From Cornus controversa (taxonomy: Eukaryota; Streptophyta; Magnoliopsida; Cornales; Cornaceae), in the NCBI GenBank assembly GCA_026545225.1, contig CM048845.1:54536033-54600032 (forward strand): a DNA stretch of 64,000 bases, given 5' to 3'. Shown in pieces: positions 46,587 to 58,239 of the stretch. Every line of letters starts with the position of its first letter. Within the stretch, counting starts at the first letter, position 1. Under the pieces are notes generated by a model that searched no databases, was not told where the DNA came from, and saw only the letters and a list, made by a program, of their open reading frames with translations. Position numbers and translations under genes: made by a program.

Positions 46587-48061
46587 TGATAAGTATTGAA
46601 TGTTATACATTCTCGCCCCTTTACTTATATATTTTGATCCCATAGTTGCACATATTGTATAGTTTGACTTGTTTTTATGTTTTCATTGATTTTAGTTTCA
46701 AACTCCAAATGTGGCGTAATTCAACTCCTTTATCAGTTCAAGAATGCATTCCTATTTCTTACCATACTTCAAGAAAACTTTTCATCAAGGAATTCTGAAG
46801 GGCGTGTCAAGACTGGAGTTGAAAAGATAGAAAGTTGAAGATCTGTAGAAGAAGGAAGATCGATGCATCGAAGGGCCTACATCGATGCATCGAAGTGCCT
46901 ACTTCGATGCATCGTCCAAACTTGCTGAAGATACTTTTCTGTAGATATTTTCTCCATTTGCCACTTTTCTAATTTTGATGGGATAAAGCCTTGCATGGGA
47001 TTTCTATGATATTTTGAGTCTCAGATCAGTTATATAGTTAGAGAATATGTAATAAACAAGACACACACAATTCTTATAATAGAGAGCATATTTTAGAATT
47101 CTAGAGAGAGAAAGTGAAGTTCTAGAGAGGGAAAGCTTCAAAGAGGGCTTTGTAAGGCCTTGAAGACCATTTAAAGTATGTGACCATCTCTGTCTATGGA
47201 GTGCTTCCAACCCATCATGATCAACTAATCTTTCTCTAGGATTTTGACAAACCCTAGCCTTGTAAATATATTCTAACTTCAATGAATTGAGAATTTTTAT
47301 GTATTTGATGTATATGTCTCTTGCCTTAGGCCTTATATAAATATAAGTTTACAAATTCTTCATGCTCATGTGTTGTAATTTATCTTCTTGTCTTAGAATA
47401 CTTAAATTCCCCACATGATCTTCAAACACTCGTATGTTTCACAAGGACTACAAGTGATAGCTTGAGACTAGTTTTCACTATAACATGCGTAGCTAGATTT
47501 GTATAGTCCATGCCTAGAGAAGGTGATTTTGCTTCAATTAGGTAAGTAGGTAGGTAGGGAAATTATGTGATGCGGATTTTACTACATATAGGTAATTAGG
47601 AAAATCATGCTTTTCGAAAGATGGGTTATAGTATATTAAGGTGTATGTATTCTCTTGGCGACGTCGTTGTAGGTGGGACTTGTCAACACGTCATTTAGTA
47701 CACATTTACATAATTTTTCTAATTTATTATAAGTCTTGTATGTTTATGAGGCTAGTGGTGAAATTTGAACCACTCTTTATCTCTCTAACTTCTATCTTTA
47801 ATTTATAATTTATTTTATGTCATTTAATTTTTAGCATTTTATCATAAAAACACAAAAAAAAAATTCTTTTTAATTGAACTAGGCGAAGTCTTGACAACTT
47901 AACCAAATAACCAAATGCAGTCTCTATGGGTTCGACCCCTACTCATCACTTTACTAATTTTAGTAAAGTATTTATAGGTATTTATAAATTCTCTTTTGTC
48001 GAGGTGTAAAACAACGACGACATTATTACATATTATTTTATCACGTTTTACACGCCAAACA
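46587..48061 (+). repeat. 3' LTR of element E
   Basis: 1475 bp, TGATAAGTATTGAATG...CACGCCAAACA. The last ~20 bases contain a short duplication (CACG...CACGCC) relative to the 5' copy. Confidence 0.8.
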
Positions 48062-48499
48062 CCTTTTCCACACCCAGGCGATGTAGGATTGAGCACCCTG
48101 TACCCTGTCAGTGTGGTAGCTCGCCTAGTATCTCTTCTTTGCACATGCCCACATCACACCCGCCCACAAGGGTTACTAGACCCCCTACGAGGCCCGATGT
48201 CCTCGTCGGCACACTTTCGGTAGGGTTTAGGCTTTGATACTAACTGTAATACCCCGCTCTAACACATAGTATGATATTGTCCGCTTTGGCCCCAAGCCCG
48301 CACGATTTTGCTTTTGGATTTTACCTCAAAAGGCCTCATACCATTTGGAGAGAACACACTACATATAAGCACGTCCCCTTCTCCACACCCAAGTGATGTG
48401 GGATTGAGCACCCTGTACCCTGTCAGTGTGGTAGCTCACTTAGTTTTCTTCTTTGCACCCATCCACATCACACCCACCTACAAGGGTTACTACACACTG

Positions 48500-51431
48500 T
48501 CTCTCAGTCAAATTTGTTTATTTTCAATGTTTATCTTGTTACCAATCTTTCTCTTAATATTTTTTCTGTTGGTCAATTGACTGAGCTAAGTTTGAATATA
48601 ACGTTTTTCTCTACTGGCTGTGTTGTACAGGATCCTCAGACATGTTAGATCATTGAGACATGCCGTAAGATAGGGCGCATATTTAAACTTTCTTCCTTAT
48701 ATCTACCTACTTCATCTATCAGAGCTGCATCTACACAAAGTAGTATACCTACTCTTGAGTTGTGACATTCTCATTTGGGTCATGCATCAGTATCTCGAGT
48801 CAAAAGTCTAGCATCTAAGGGTTTGTTAGGATCAGTTAAAACTGATTCTTTTGATTGCATTTCTTATCAATTAGGTAAATAACCTACTTTACTATTTAAT
48901 AACAGTGAGCCATTTGCTTCTTTTCTTTTTGATCTTGTTCAAACTGATGTTTGGGGACCTTCTCCTGTAGCTATCATGGGTGGGGCGCGATATTTTGTAA
49001 TATTTTTGGATGATTTTTCACGATTCACTTGGATGTTTTTAATGAAAAATCATTTTGAATTACTCAACATCTTTCGAGATTTCACCAAAATGGTTTCAAC
49101 TCAATTTTCCACAAATATCAAAACTTTTCATTCTGATAATGCTCAGAACACAGGAAAAATAAATTTCAAAATATCCTCAAGCACTATAGCACTATTTTTC
49201 ACTCTTCTTGCCCTGATATATTTCAACAAAATAGTTGAGCTGAACAAAAACTTTGATATATTTTAGATTTGGCTAGATCACTTGTCATTTATTCTTCAAT
49301 GCCATCATCTTTTTGGGGTGAAGCATCCCTCACTGCTATTTATACCATAAATTGTGTTCCCAGACCATTTTTACAAAATTAAATATCCTATGAGCGTCTT
49401 TATAGGCATCCTGACTATAGTAATCTTAGAGTTTTTGGGTGTGTTTGTTTTGTTCTTCCTCATCCTCATGAACGAACAAAATTACAACCTCGTGCTCAGC
49501 TCTGTTATTTTCTTGGGTATGGACTTGAACAAATGGGATATAAGTGTTATGATCTAGTTGAGAGATGCCTTAGAGTCTCTCGTCATGTTATTTTTTGAGA
49601 ACATAAAATGTTTCATATCTTATCCAAATTCACTAGTACTCTTGATCACCAATTTCCTACTCTTTTTTTAGATACATCTGTAGATTTTTTTTTCTAGATT
49701 CTCCTTCTGTTAGCTCATCAGATACAGTTGACCCTTTTGGCTCATCACATGTGGTTGACCCTCCTATAGTTGAGTTCCAATCATCTATCCTGCTTGAGGC
49801 TCCTGATGCTGCCACTACTTTGGATCCTTGTCGATCCACTCGGGTAAGAACCTTCCCTGCATATCTTCATGACTATCATTATTATCATACTCTTGCAACC
49901 CTTCATGAACCTCACACTTTTCGCGAGACCTTCTCTAACCCTTTATGGTAGTGAGCAATAAAAGAAAAGTTAGATGCATTTGTCTAAACTAGTTGAATTG
50001 CCTCCAGGGAAGTCTACCATTGGAAGTAAATGGGTTTACAAAATCAAGACTCATTTAGCTGGGTCTGTTGAGCGCTATAAAGCCTGACTTATGGCAAAAG
50101 GGTTCACACAAGAGTATGGCATCGATTATGAGGAGACTTTTGCTCATGTTGCTCTTCTTCCTTCTGTTCGTACTCTTATTGTTGTGGCTGCTTCCCGTCA
50201 TTAGGAACTTTTTCAGATGGATGTCAAAAATGCCTTCCTCAATAGTGATTTGCTTGAGGAAGTTTATATGAAGCCTCTTCCAGGTTTTGATCATTCACCT
50301 CATCAGGTTTGTCTGCTTAGGCATGCTCTCTATGGTCTTAAACAGGCACCTCGAGCTTGGTTTGTTAGGTTTAGTTCTTCTATTTCTCACCTTGGTTATT
50401 TTACCAGTACATATGGTTTAACTTTATTTATCCAGTATACTACAAGTGGTGTTATTCTTCTCTTGCTTTATGTTGATGATATGATTATCATCGAATATGA
50501 TACTTAGGGTATTTAGGAACTTAAGCAATTTCTCAATCATCAGTTTGAAATGAAAGATCTTGGACCTATCAGTTATTTTCTTGGCCTGAAAATTACTAGA
50601 GCTACTGATGGCTACTATCTTATTCAAGCAAAGTACTATTCTGATCTTTCTAAAGCTGGCATCACAGACAACAAGATTGTTGATACTCCACTTGAGCCTA
50701 ATGTGAGACTCACTCCACATGATGGTGAACTTCTTCATGATAGTACTCTGTATTGTCAGTTGGTTGGTAGTCTGGTATATTTTACTATCACTTGTCGAGA
50801 TATTTCTCATGCTGTTCATATCGTCAGTCAGTTCATGGCTTCACCGAGATCAGTTCACTTTGCTGCTATTCTTCGTATTCTTCGTTATGTCAAGGGTACT
50901 GTATTTTGTGGACTCTCTTTCTCTCATCGGTCTTCGTTGCTGCTTCGTGCTTATTCTGATGCAAATTGGGTTAGGGACCCAACAAATCGTCGTTCAACTA
51001 CAGGATATTGCTTCTTTCTTGGTGACTCACTGATCTCTTAACGTAGTAAGAAGAAGTTTGTTATTGCTAGATCTAGTACTAAGGCCGGGTATAGAGCACT
51101 TGCAGATGCTACTTCTGAGCTTTTATGGTTACGATAGCTTCTTCAGAATATGAGTGTTTCTTCATCCACTGCTACTCCTATCTATTGTGATAACAAGAGT
51201 GCTATTCAAATTACACACAATGAGTTTTTCATGAGCGGACCAAACACATTGAGATAGATTGTCATTTTGTTCGTCATCATCTACTTCAGAATAGCTTACA
51301 GTTAAGGTCAGTCACATCACATGATCAAATAGCATATATATTCACCAAATCTCTTTCACCCGGGCGCTTTTGAGAGATTGTTTTCAAATTTCAGATGACG
51401 TCGTATAACCCACCTTGAGTTTGAGGGGGAA
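48500..51431 (+). pseudogene. Protease-to-RNase H regions of Copia element F
   Basis: Protease end and GAG-pre-integrase near 48560-48870, integrase core near 48900-49500 (FVIFLDDFSRFTWMF), RT near 49960-50830 ([33 protein letters not shown]) and RNase H near 50860-51390 (YSDANWVRDPTNRRST). Many interruptions; an old copy. Confidence 0.88.
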
Positions 51432-51640
51432 TGTTAAAATATATTAGTATATTTTATATTTGCCTTTTCCATATCTAGTTAGGATTCTTATATTGAGAAC
51501 TTACCATGTATAGGATAACTTACTCCCCACTCACCTACCTCTTTTCCTTCTTCTACATATATGCTCTCACTATATATTATTTCATATACCATTCATTAAT
51601 ATAATTCCGAGATGTCTCTCTTTTTATCTTATTTCTAACA
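51432..51640 (+). repeat. 3' LTR of Copia element F
   Basis: 209 bp, TGTTAAAATATATTAG...TTATTTCTAACA, directly after the polypurine tract. No matching 5' copy found in the window. Confidence 0.75.
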
Positions 51641-53234
51641 ACCCATTTTACTTTGATGGTCTACTATTACTATTAGGGTTACAATTGTGACAATTTTAAG
51701 GGTTAGACATGTCTCCTCAATCATCAGATAGCCAACTCCTCTTATTCTTATTCTTAATTTTAAATCTTTGCTAACATATTACTTAGTTTTACTTAGATTT
51801 CTTTAGAAATTAGTAATTATTAACTCGAGTCAAGTTTTTTAGCTTCAAATTCTTCTACTTTTTGTTATTATATTGTTATGATTTAATTCTATGACAAGTT
51901 TTGAATGTAAATACTTTTTTCTTTTTTTGGTAAGATGTGACTGAAAATGCTTGTAAATATGTAAGTCAAGTTTACAAATTTTTCATAAATTTCTTGACAC
52001 GTCCAAATTTTGTCATTTTAGTATAGGTTTACTTCTTGTAAAGGGAGAAGCTAAATGGAATGACTGGAGTCGAAAAAGATTAATAGACGTTGTTTTATGT
52101 TTATTATTATTATTTTTATTATATTTTTTATTTAAACAAAGTTAAGGTCATTTTGATAAATTTATGTAGATGTTAATAGAGACATGACAGTAAGGGATTG
52201 AATATATTGCAAAAGTTTAAAAGTACAGGGAAGTTTTGCAATTAGCTGCCTACTGAGTATTTAATTGGACAAGATATCATGACTTGTGACGGAACAAGCT
52301 ATAAAAAATAAGATAAGCAACAATTTGATTCCACAAAGTTTAGAAAAGCAAATTTAATTTTGTTGTAGATGTAAGAAAGATAATACATAGAAATTTAATT
52401 TGCTCTACTTTCTGCTGAAATATTAAATTTTTTAATAGAGGTTGATGGTTAAGATTAGTATTAATGTGAGCTTATTTCCCTTTTAGTTGGAAGAGTGTTT
52501 TTTTCTAGGGATTCCATGTTATTTTTCTTCTTCCCCCTACCTCATTAAAGTTCAAGGGATTCCATATATTACCATTTCATTTAAAAATCCTCAATTAGTC
52601 AATAGCCTCAAATTTATTTAACCTGATTTTTTCATTTAAGGAAAGGACTAATTCTGTAAACCCTATTTTTTTGGATTAACACTGATTTATCAACTTTAAA
52701 AAAAAGTTAAAAGTTTTAAACTTCAACAAATCAAAAAATTAACTTTTAGATGGAAACAAACCCAGCCCAACATATCAAATATGTTTACATTCACTATAGG
52801 TTCTTATGGTGTACTTGTGTTGATGAAGTTTACTTTTCTTCTATAAACCTTGATAAATTAGTAAAAAATTTCACGATCACAATTACTTTTGATAACATAT
52901 GGAAACATAATTCTAGTTTAGAAGGTGATTTTGATAAGTTATATCACAATAATTAACAAATTTGATTTATTATTTTCTTTTTTGGCAAAGAAGAATTTAA
53001 AATGAAATTATTAAAAAGCATATTCTTAATTCTAGTTTAGAAGGTGAAAGTTTTTGTTGGGCTTGCTTACCTACCTAGTTGGGCTGGCTCATATCTACGG
53101 TCCCATGTTTTGTGTTTTTTGATTTTCTATGTAGCCCATTTATTTGGGCTTCAATGTACAGTTTACAATTTTACATACATATCTATAATTGCTTAACCTT
53201 CCGAAAAAAAATATATAGTGTCATTACGTACATA
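51641..53234. other. Intergenic stretch downstream of the SEO gene
   Basis: AT-rich, no gene recognised. AATTCTAGTTTAGAAGGTGA occurs twice (about 52910 and 53028). The short open frame at 52750-52956 has no family resemblance. Confidence 0.55.
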
Positions 53235-53240
53235 TTTATT
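53235..53240 (-). terminator. Poly(A) signal of the SEO gene
   Basis: AATAAA on the minus strand, about 175 bases after the stop codon, within AT-rich sequence as usual for plant 3' ends. The site used is not known. Confidence 0.45.
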
Positions 53241-53379
53241 TAACAGCATTAGAGCCTTATTACCTCACATTGAAATCTATCGTACTAGATGGACAAAATT
53301 AAGCTCACACGACATACATATTTCATATATGTATGATTATTGTAGTTCATGCATGCACTATAGCAGTATATAATACTCA

Positions 53380-53404
53380 ATATATATATATATATATATA
53401 TATA
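53380..53404. repeat. (TA)n in the SEO 3' UTR
   Basis: About 12 TA units just after the stop codon. Confidence 0.9.
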
Positions 53405-53414
53405 GTGCGTTTCT

Positions 53415-54080
53415 TTATAGTACTTCGTCATGGCAGCAGTGGAAAGCAGTGCACTTCTCCATGGGGTGGAGGCACTCTGGGCATTGCATAGTCTCCGGAA
53501 TCCTCCCGATAGTGCTCGGAAACTGAAAGCCACAGCACGGAGGATCCACGACGTGAAGCATGCTATGGTGGTCCTTAATCGACTGATCGAATCCTTTCAC
53601 AGATATATCTTTCTTCCACACATCGTATTCCAACAATGCAGGCAACACGGTGCTGCTATGCCCGTTGATGAGCACGGATGACCCTTTGGTGAGCAAGGCC
53701 CATCCACCGCCCTTGTCGTGGCTGAGGAGTTTCTTGATCTCCTGCATCATGGGGTCATTGTCGGCGTTGCCTAGTAGTTGAATCTTGGAGAACAACATGC
53801 TCTCTAGACGGGCCCAGAAATACCATATGATCGTCGGGTCTTGCCAGCAGTAGCTGATGTTCTCCACTGTGATGGTCGAGATGACAAGCTGGACTTTCTT
53901 CCTTTTGGTGCTCTTTCCCACATACACCATTTCTAATGGTATGCCAGCAGCCAGCGCAACAGAGTGTGCTGTGTTTGTAAATTTTCGAATCCACACAATG
54001 TCGTCCCCTCCATACAAGAATATATATTTGCCTTGTCTTATCTGAATAAAAATTAAAGACACATTTAATACTAAGTTATC

Positions 54081-54115
<35 letters not shown>

Positions 54116-55369
54116 ATGATGATGACGACATGAAATTAACTTTTTACCCAATCGAGAATTGTTGGGTCAATGCTATGGATCAGCAATTCAAGCCTCCAAC
54201 TCTCTTGCTTCCAAAGAACTTCCTCTCTCGCGCTAGTGAAAGGGAAGCCAGTGCTGTCCCATATCAACATCATGTGGATTGCATTAGGGCTCAACACCTT
54301 TCCTTGTGGGTCAAGCACCACAAGGATAGGCTTGTGCCTGAAGTGCCATTTCTCCTTCATGAACCTCATCACCGGTTTCTCAATCATGGAAGGGCGGTGC
54401 ACTGAGTACCATGGCATTCTGTCCTGCAGCTTTTCAAACTGCTTCTGCATGGGTTCAGTCCAATGGACCCAATGGTCTACAATTGGAATCCACACCACCT
54501 CGTATGAGTGGACCTTCATCTCATTGTAAATTTGCTCCAGAATTGAAAGCTCTTCGCCGGAGATGTCTATGCTAGATATCAGCAATAACACATTCTTCCT
54601 CCTCAGAATTTCCAGGTTCACCTGTTTAATTAGCCATCCAATTAAAAAGATACGAAATTAAATCAAGTTAATCCACAATTAATGATCAACATCAAAATTT
54701 CACACATTTTTTTCTTTTTCAATTCACTAAAATATTAATTAGTTAAAGAACCAAGAAATTAAGCTAGCTCTATGGAGATTGACATAGCTTATGATTTGAA
54801 AAACCTGTATATATATATATATATATATCGGAGTAATATAGTTGTTCAAACCATGCTCTTAGTCTTAGAAGCACCATCAAGGAGTGGTGGCTGATCATCC
54901 CCGGCATAAATTATAGCTTTGAGAACTTTCATGTTGTCAATGTGGACCGTTTCAAATATACGCTGCAGTGCCTCATAAGCTTCAGCATTCCTCTTATCCT
55001 CTCCATAAAACAGCAATGTAATTTCCATAGTTAGACAAACCATTTTTCCGGCATACACACACACACAGATATATATTATAGTGTCTGTGCAATAAGAGTA
55101 CTACGTATACGTACTTGTGTTCATTTAAATGGTTGGTCAATATACTAACCTGCGTGTTGTTTGCAAGCGCTCAGTTGCTTCTTAAGATGGTCGTATATGG
55201 TGTTGGTCTTGTGAGCCAATTTGGATAGGTTCCATGACTCTGGTGACGTTGGTTCAAACCTGAAAGCAGTTGCAAGAGATTTTCTTATATATACATGATG
55301 ATCGAATAGCTAGCTAGCCATGGTTGTAACGTACCTAGCTATTAATTACCTCATGATCGATCATTGTGT

Positions 55370-55403
<34 letters not shown>

Positions 55404-56252
55404 ATTATAAATAATGGCTGTTAGTTATGATTGATGATATGTGTGTAAAATTAAGCGGGCATGAATTTTGAGCATGGCGATAAATAAACATACTCCTCGC
55501 CGGTGGGTTTGAGATTGAAAAACTTGGCTGAGCAAACAACGAGACCTTTGATGGCCCAATAGACAGCCGTTGGGATAGCGGCTGTGGCGGTGGACAACAA
55601 TTCGGGTAAATCCTTTGTCATGTACTTAGATGGTAGATCGTTGAACTCCACGATACACTTTGTCAGATCCAAAATGGTACCGATGAGATTGTTCACTACT
55701 TCAAGCCGTGAGTGGTCGATGGTGACAGGCGCTTGCTTAAGGGTTTTCAATGATTTTGTAACTCGGTGTTTTGATGAGTTTTGCAAATATTCTGTTGAAT
55801 CATGCTGGAAGAAGAGCCAGAATTCCCCTTGCTTTGAAGTAAAAGCTGCTAAGGTTAGCACCAGCTTAGCATCCCATGAATAGTTCGATACCAACTTAAA
55901 CACAGACTGTGTTGTTGCATGTGATTCTGCTTTATTCAAATAATTGCCTTCCATCTGATATATCCAAAATGTTGATATAATTAACTAGGCTAGGATATAC
56001 ATACAATAAAAATTATTACTAGCTCTTTTTTTAATCATATATATATATATATGAGAACCTCCCAGCAGATCCGACGCATTGTCTCTGTCGACATTTTGTT
56101 AAGCTCATCGGCTTCCTGTATTATCATTTCATCTTGTGCTTTGGCATCCTTCAGTGAAATCACAAGAAAAATTAGCAAAAAAAATGAATTAACTTATTTT
56201 AATGTATGGAATATTATATATATATATATATATACATGAATCAATAAATTAA

Positions 56253-56291
<39 letters not shown>

Positions 56292-56529
56292 TAATTATAG
56301 GTTAATTTATACGTACCAGTAATTTTTTTTCTACATTGAAGGTGCAATGGTGGATGATTTCCTCAACGACACTGAGAAGACGTTTAACATCAATTTCGCT
56401 GCCATCAGGAGTATGAGTTGCCTGAATTTGCGTCATCATGATTTTTTCATCGGAAGACATGAACATTCTCCGGTCATTTTTGATCTGTTGGAGGGCAGAA
56501 TCTATAGGAGGAGCAAACTTGCTGGCCAT
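53415..56529 (-). CDS. SEOB-like: SIEVE ELEMENT OCCLUSION protein (SEOB-like), 7 exons
   Basis: Structural phloem protein of the SEO/forisome family: it forms filaments in sieve elements and is linked to wound plugging. Exons: 56529-56317, 56148-56059, 55954-55494, 55259-55150, 55000-54852, 54621-54148, 54041-53415; 2124 nt, 707 aa, all introns GT-AG with phases that agree, no break. The start has the context AACAACATGG and a TATA box upstream. Residues about 1-300 match the SEO N-terminal domain (SNYSWDAKLVLTLAAF; CIVEFNDLPSKYM; AIPTAVYWAIKG). The middle has HIDNMKVLKAIIYAGDDQPP, LRRKNVLLLIS and a likely thioredoxin-fold part (RHKPILVVLDPQGKV). Residues about 470-707 match the SEO C-terminal domain (GKYIFLYGGDD, CWQDPTIIWYFWARLESML) and end in the Cys-rich CPECLHPMEKC...HCCHDE. 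The exon 5 acceptor (GGAG|AG) was chosen because it gives family-like spacing (QHAEDKRNAEAY); an in-frame acceptor near 55085 would add residues. Close to the family's usual ~700 aa. Confidence 0.95.
54084..54111. repeat. (TA)n plus (GAT)n in SEO intron 6
   Basis: About 14 TA units followed by TGATGATGATGATGA, within the 106-bp intron. Confidence 0.9.
54808..54828. repeat. (TA)n in SEO intron 5
   Basis: About 10 TA units within the 230-bp intron. Confidence 0.9.
55055..55078. repeat. (CA)n-(TA)n in SEO intron 4
   Basis: CACACACACACACA followed by a short TA tract. It lies close to the chosen exon 5 acceptor. Confidence 0.85.
55370..55403. repeat. (TA)n-(CA)n in SEO intron 3
   Basis: About 10 TA units running into about 7 CA units. 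Confidence 0.9.
56037..56052. repeat. (TA)n in SEO intron 2
   Basis: About 8 TA units ending only seven bases from the exon 2 donor. Confidence 0.85.
56214..56290. repeat. Two (TA)n tracts in SEO intron 1
   Basis: About 10 and 18 TA units separated by ~20 bases, within the 168-bp intron. Confidence 0.9.
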
Positions 56530-56656
56530 GTTGTTGGGCTATGGAAATTAAATTAGCAAGACAGTGGCAGAAGGAACGTACGTAGTACTGTAGCTAGCTA
56601 TGAGAGAGTACGTACTTAAGAGAGCTTGTGTTCTGTTTGCAAACTGTAAGCCTGGC

Positions 56657-56664
56657 CTTATATA
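56657..56664 (-). promoter_or_regulatory. TATA box of the SEO gene
   Basis: TATATAAG on the minus strand in GGAGTATATAAGGCC, 128 bases before the ATG. This predicts a short 5' UTR of about 95-105 nt without an intron. Confidence 0.7.
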
Positions 56665-57369
56665 CTCCTCCCAAATGGAATAAAGTCAGCTGAATCAGGT
56701 TCTTGCTTCCAATGAAATCAATATATTAATATCCCTCCACTTTAAGTTGAAGCTTAGGCCTCTTTTCTTTTTTTTGTCACTCTACCCCCACTTTACTTTT
56801 CAATACTGTACATGTCCAAGAAACTTGGTAGTAGTAGTACTAGTGAATCCATCCAACACTGTCTCTGTATCTACATGTATATATTTATGTAATTATAAAT
56901 ATATTAATCTGAAGTAGTACTATTGCTTTGATTATAAAATAGTGATTCTATACATGGGGGTATAGAACACTGGTATTTGTCGGTTTTGGCTCATTTGATG
57001 ATCCAATAATTGTGATATATATATATATATATATATAGGACTTGTATATATTACAGCTAGGGTACTGATTTCAGGAATGAGGATCTTAATTGTCCAGTAC
57101 TACCAGCATGGAAAACGTGTGAGAGGGCTAGGATAGGCTCTGCTTAATTCCTTACTTGATACCATTTTTGCCGTGTAAACATGGGTTAGAATTTCTTTTA
57201 CTTTCTCATACAAAAAGCCAGAAAAAGAAAGATTCTGTTCCATGCATGTTTCTTTTACAAATACTGTAATATCCTTGAGATTAAATCTGATTTTTCTTTT
57301 GTCCTTCATTAATGTAGGATTCAAAGGTAAATTATAGATTCTGTGGGGGTAGAAGTGTAGTTATGGATA

Positions 57370-57411
<42 letters not shown>

Positions 57412-58239
57412 CCTATATATATGTAGGTTATATGTGGTATCCTTGTGTCTGAAGTTTGAGATAAAAAGGAAGTGGCAGACATACTACGCATGAGTGACAC
57501 TTGCCCACATTTAACAATTCATCTGTTTGAATTGTTTGACCGTAATCTAGTGTATAGGTTAAGTGGAGAAAAAGAAAAGAAAAGGAGTGTAGTAAAAGAG
57601 TGGAGAACAGAGGAGGCTTTCGATATAATCAAGAAAGAGAGAGAAAGAGTCATTTTTTGTAGAGCAGAGACAGAGAGAAACAGAGAGAAAAAGAAGAAGA
57701 AGAAGAAGAAGAAGAAGAAAAAGAGAACGAGAAAAGAGGAGAAGAGGATCACTTACTAGGCAAGTTGAATCTTGCCTTTACATTTCTATATATATATATA
57801 TACATTTGAAAACATAAATTGTAATAGCTAAAGAAATTATATTTCCATGTATCTATATTCATCAACATAGATATATATTAGTCAAGAGCCTGACATTATT
57901 ACATTAGACATGAGCAGTTTTGTATTTCAATGTATTTCATGTTTTGTTATATATATATATATATATATATATGGGGTATTCCTGGTGGCAGCGTGACTTG
58001 GCTGTGATGGCTTTTGGTGGAGGTTTGTAGGTGGTGATGGTAGTGCCGTGAGGTAGTGGTGATGGGTGGTCCGCATGGTAACAACCTATGGTAGCGGTTG
58101 GCCGTGATGGTGCATGGTGGTGATGATGGATTCGGATGATGGAGCTCGGTTGGAGAAAGAGAGGAACACGGTGGGCGTAGCTGTAAGTGGGTCACTTCTC
58201 GATTGGTATATGGCTGCCATGGCTACTGTGATGGTGTGC
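56665..58239. other. SEO upstream region with simple repeats
   Basis: No second gene recognised. Contains (TA)n at 57015-57037, 57379-57408 and 57949-57971, a GA-rich block (57590-57745) and TGG-rich sequence at 57975-58240. The distal SEO promoter would lie here. Confidence 0.55.
57590..57745. repeat. GAA/GAGA-rich purine tract
   Basis: Plus-strand purine run with GAGAGAAAGAG and about 9 AAG/GAA units near 57690-57722. The lysine-rich open frame across it (57472-57759) is a by-product of the repeat. Confidence 0.85.

Larger units (their letters stand above)
43270..48061 (+). mobile_element. Athila-like element E without gag-pol
   Basis: LTRs 43270-44734 and 46587-48061 with 1.85 kb between. 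The sequence after the 5' LTR (AAATGGCACGGGTGCTAGGG) is an altered Athila primer region, and TTTGGGGGTG precedes the 3' LTR. The last ~190 internal bases (46400-46586) are close to the same part of element D (37850-38036). CCTTC and CCTTT flank it (4 of 5). It has no gag or pol domains, so it is a nonautonomous derivative that would depend on a helper. LTRs differ by several percent by eye. Confidence 0.85.
43044..48494 (-). mobile_element. TRIM element inside Copia F, split by element E
   Basis: Perfect 5-bp target duplication CACTG (43039-43043 and 48495-48499). LTR copies: 48245-48494 (250 bp), and 43044-43269 plus 48062-48180, interrupted by element E. Both begin TGTAATACCCCG and end GGGTTACTA(C/G)A in plus orientation. 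The internal part is only about 64 bp (48181-48244) and, on the minus strand next to the right LTR, reads GTTAGTATCAAAGCC, an initiator-tRNA-Met-like primer site. The left LTR has an internal ~95-bp tandem duplication (from 43044 and from about 43139). No coding capacity. Confidence 0.85.
42590..51640 (+). mobile_element. Ty1/Copia element F, left-truncated, split by nested elements
   Basis: Plus-strand Copia fossil. The left part (42590-43038) has the gag end and protease start (FLDSACYNHM). The right part (48500-51431) has the rest of protease, integrase, RT and RNase H, a polypurine tract TTTGAGGGGGAA and a 3' LTR. The 5' LTR and gag start are not seen. Heavily broken. It is the outermost and oldest layer of a three-element nest. 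Confidence 0.85.

Noticed and set aside
43044-48494. Cassandra-type TRIM with a 5S-like promoter
   Set aside because: I looked for the 5S rRNA internal control region in the LTR and did not see it; only the TRIM architecture is supported.
52750-52956. 68-codon frame starting METNPAQH
   Set aside because: Short, no recognisable family, in AT-rich intergenic sequence.
57472-57759. 95-codon Lys/Glu-rich frame
   Set aside because: Driven by the GAA/GAGA tract; no homologous family and no gene context.
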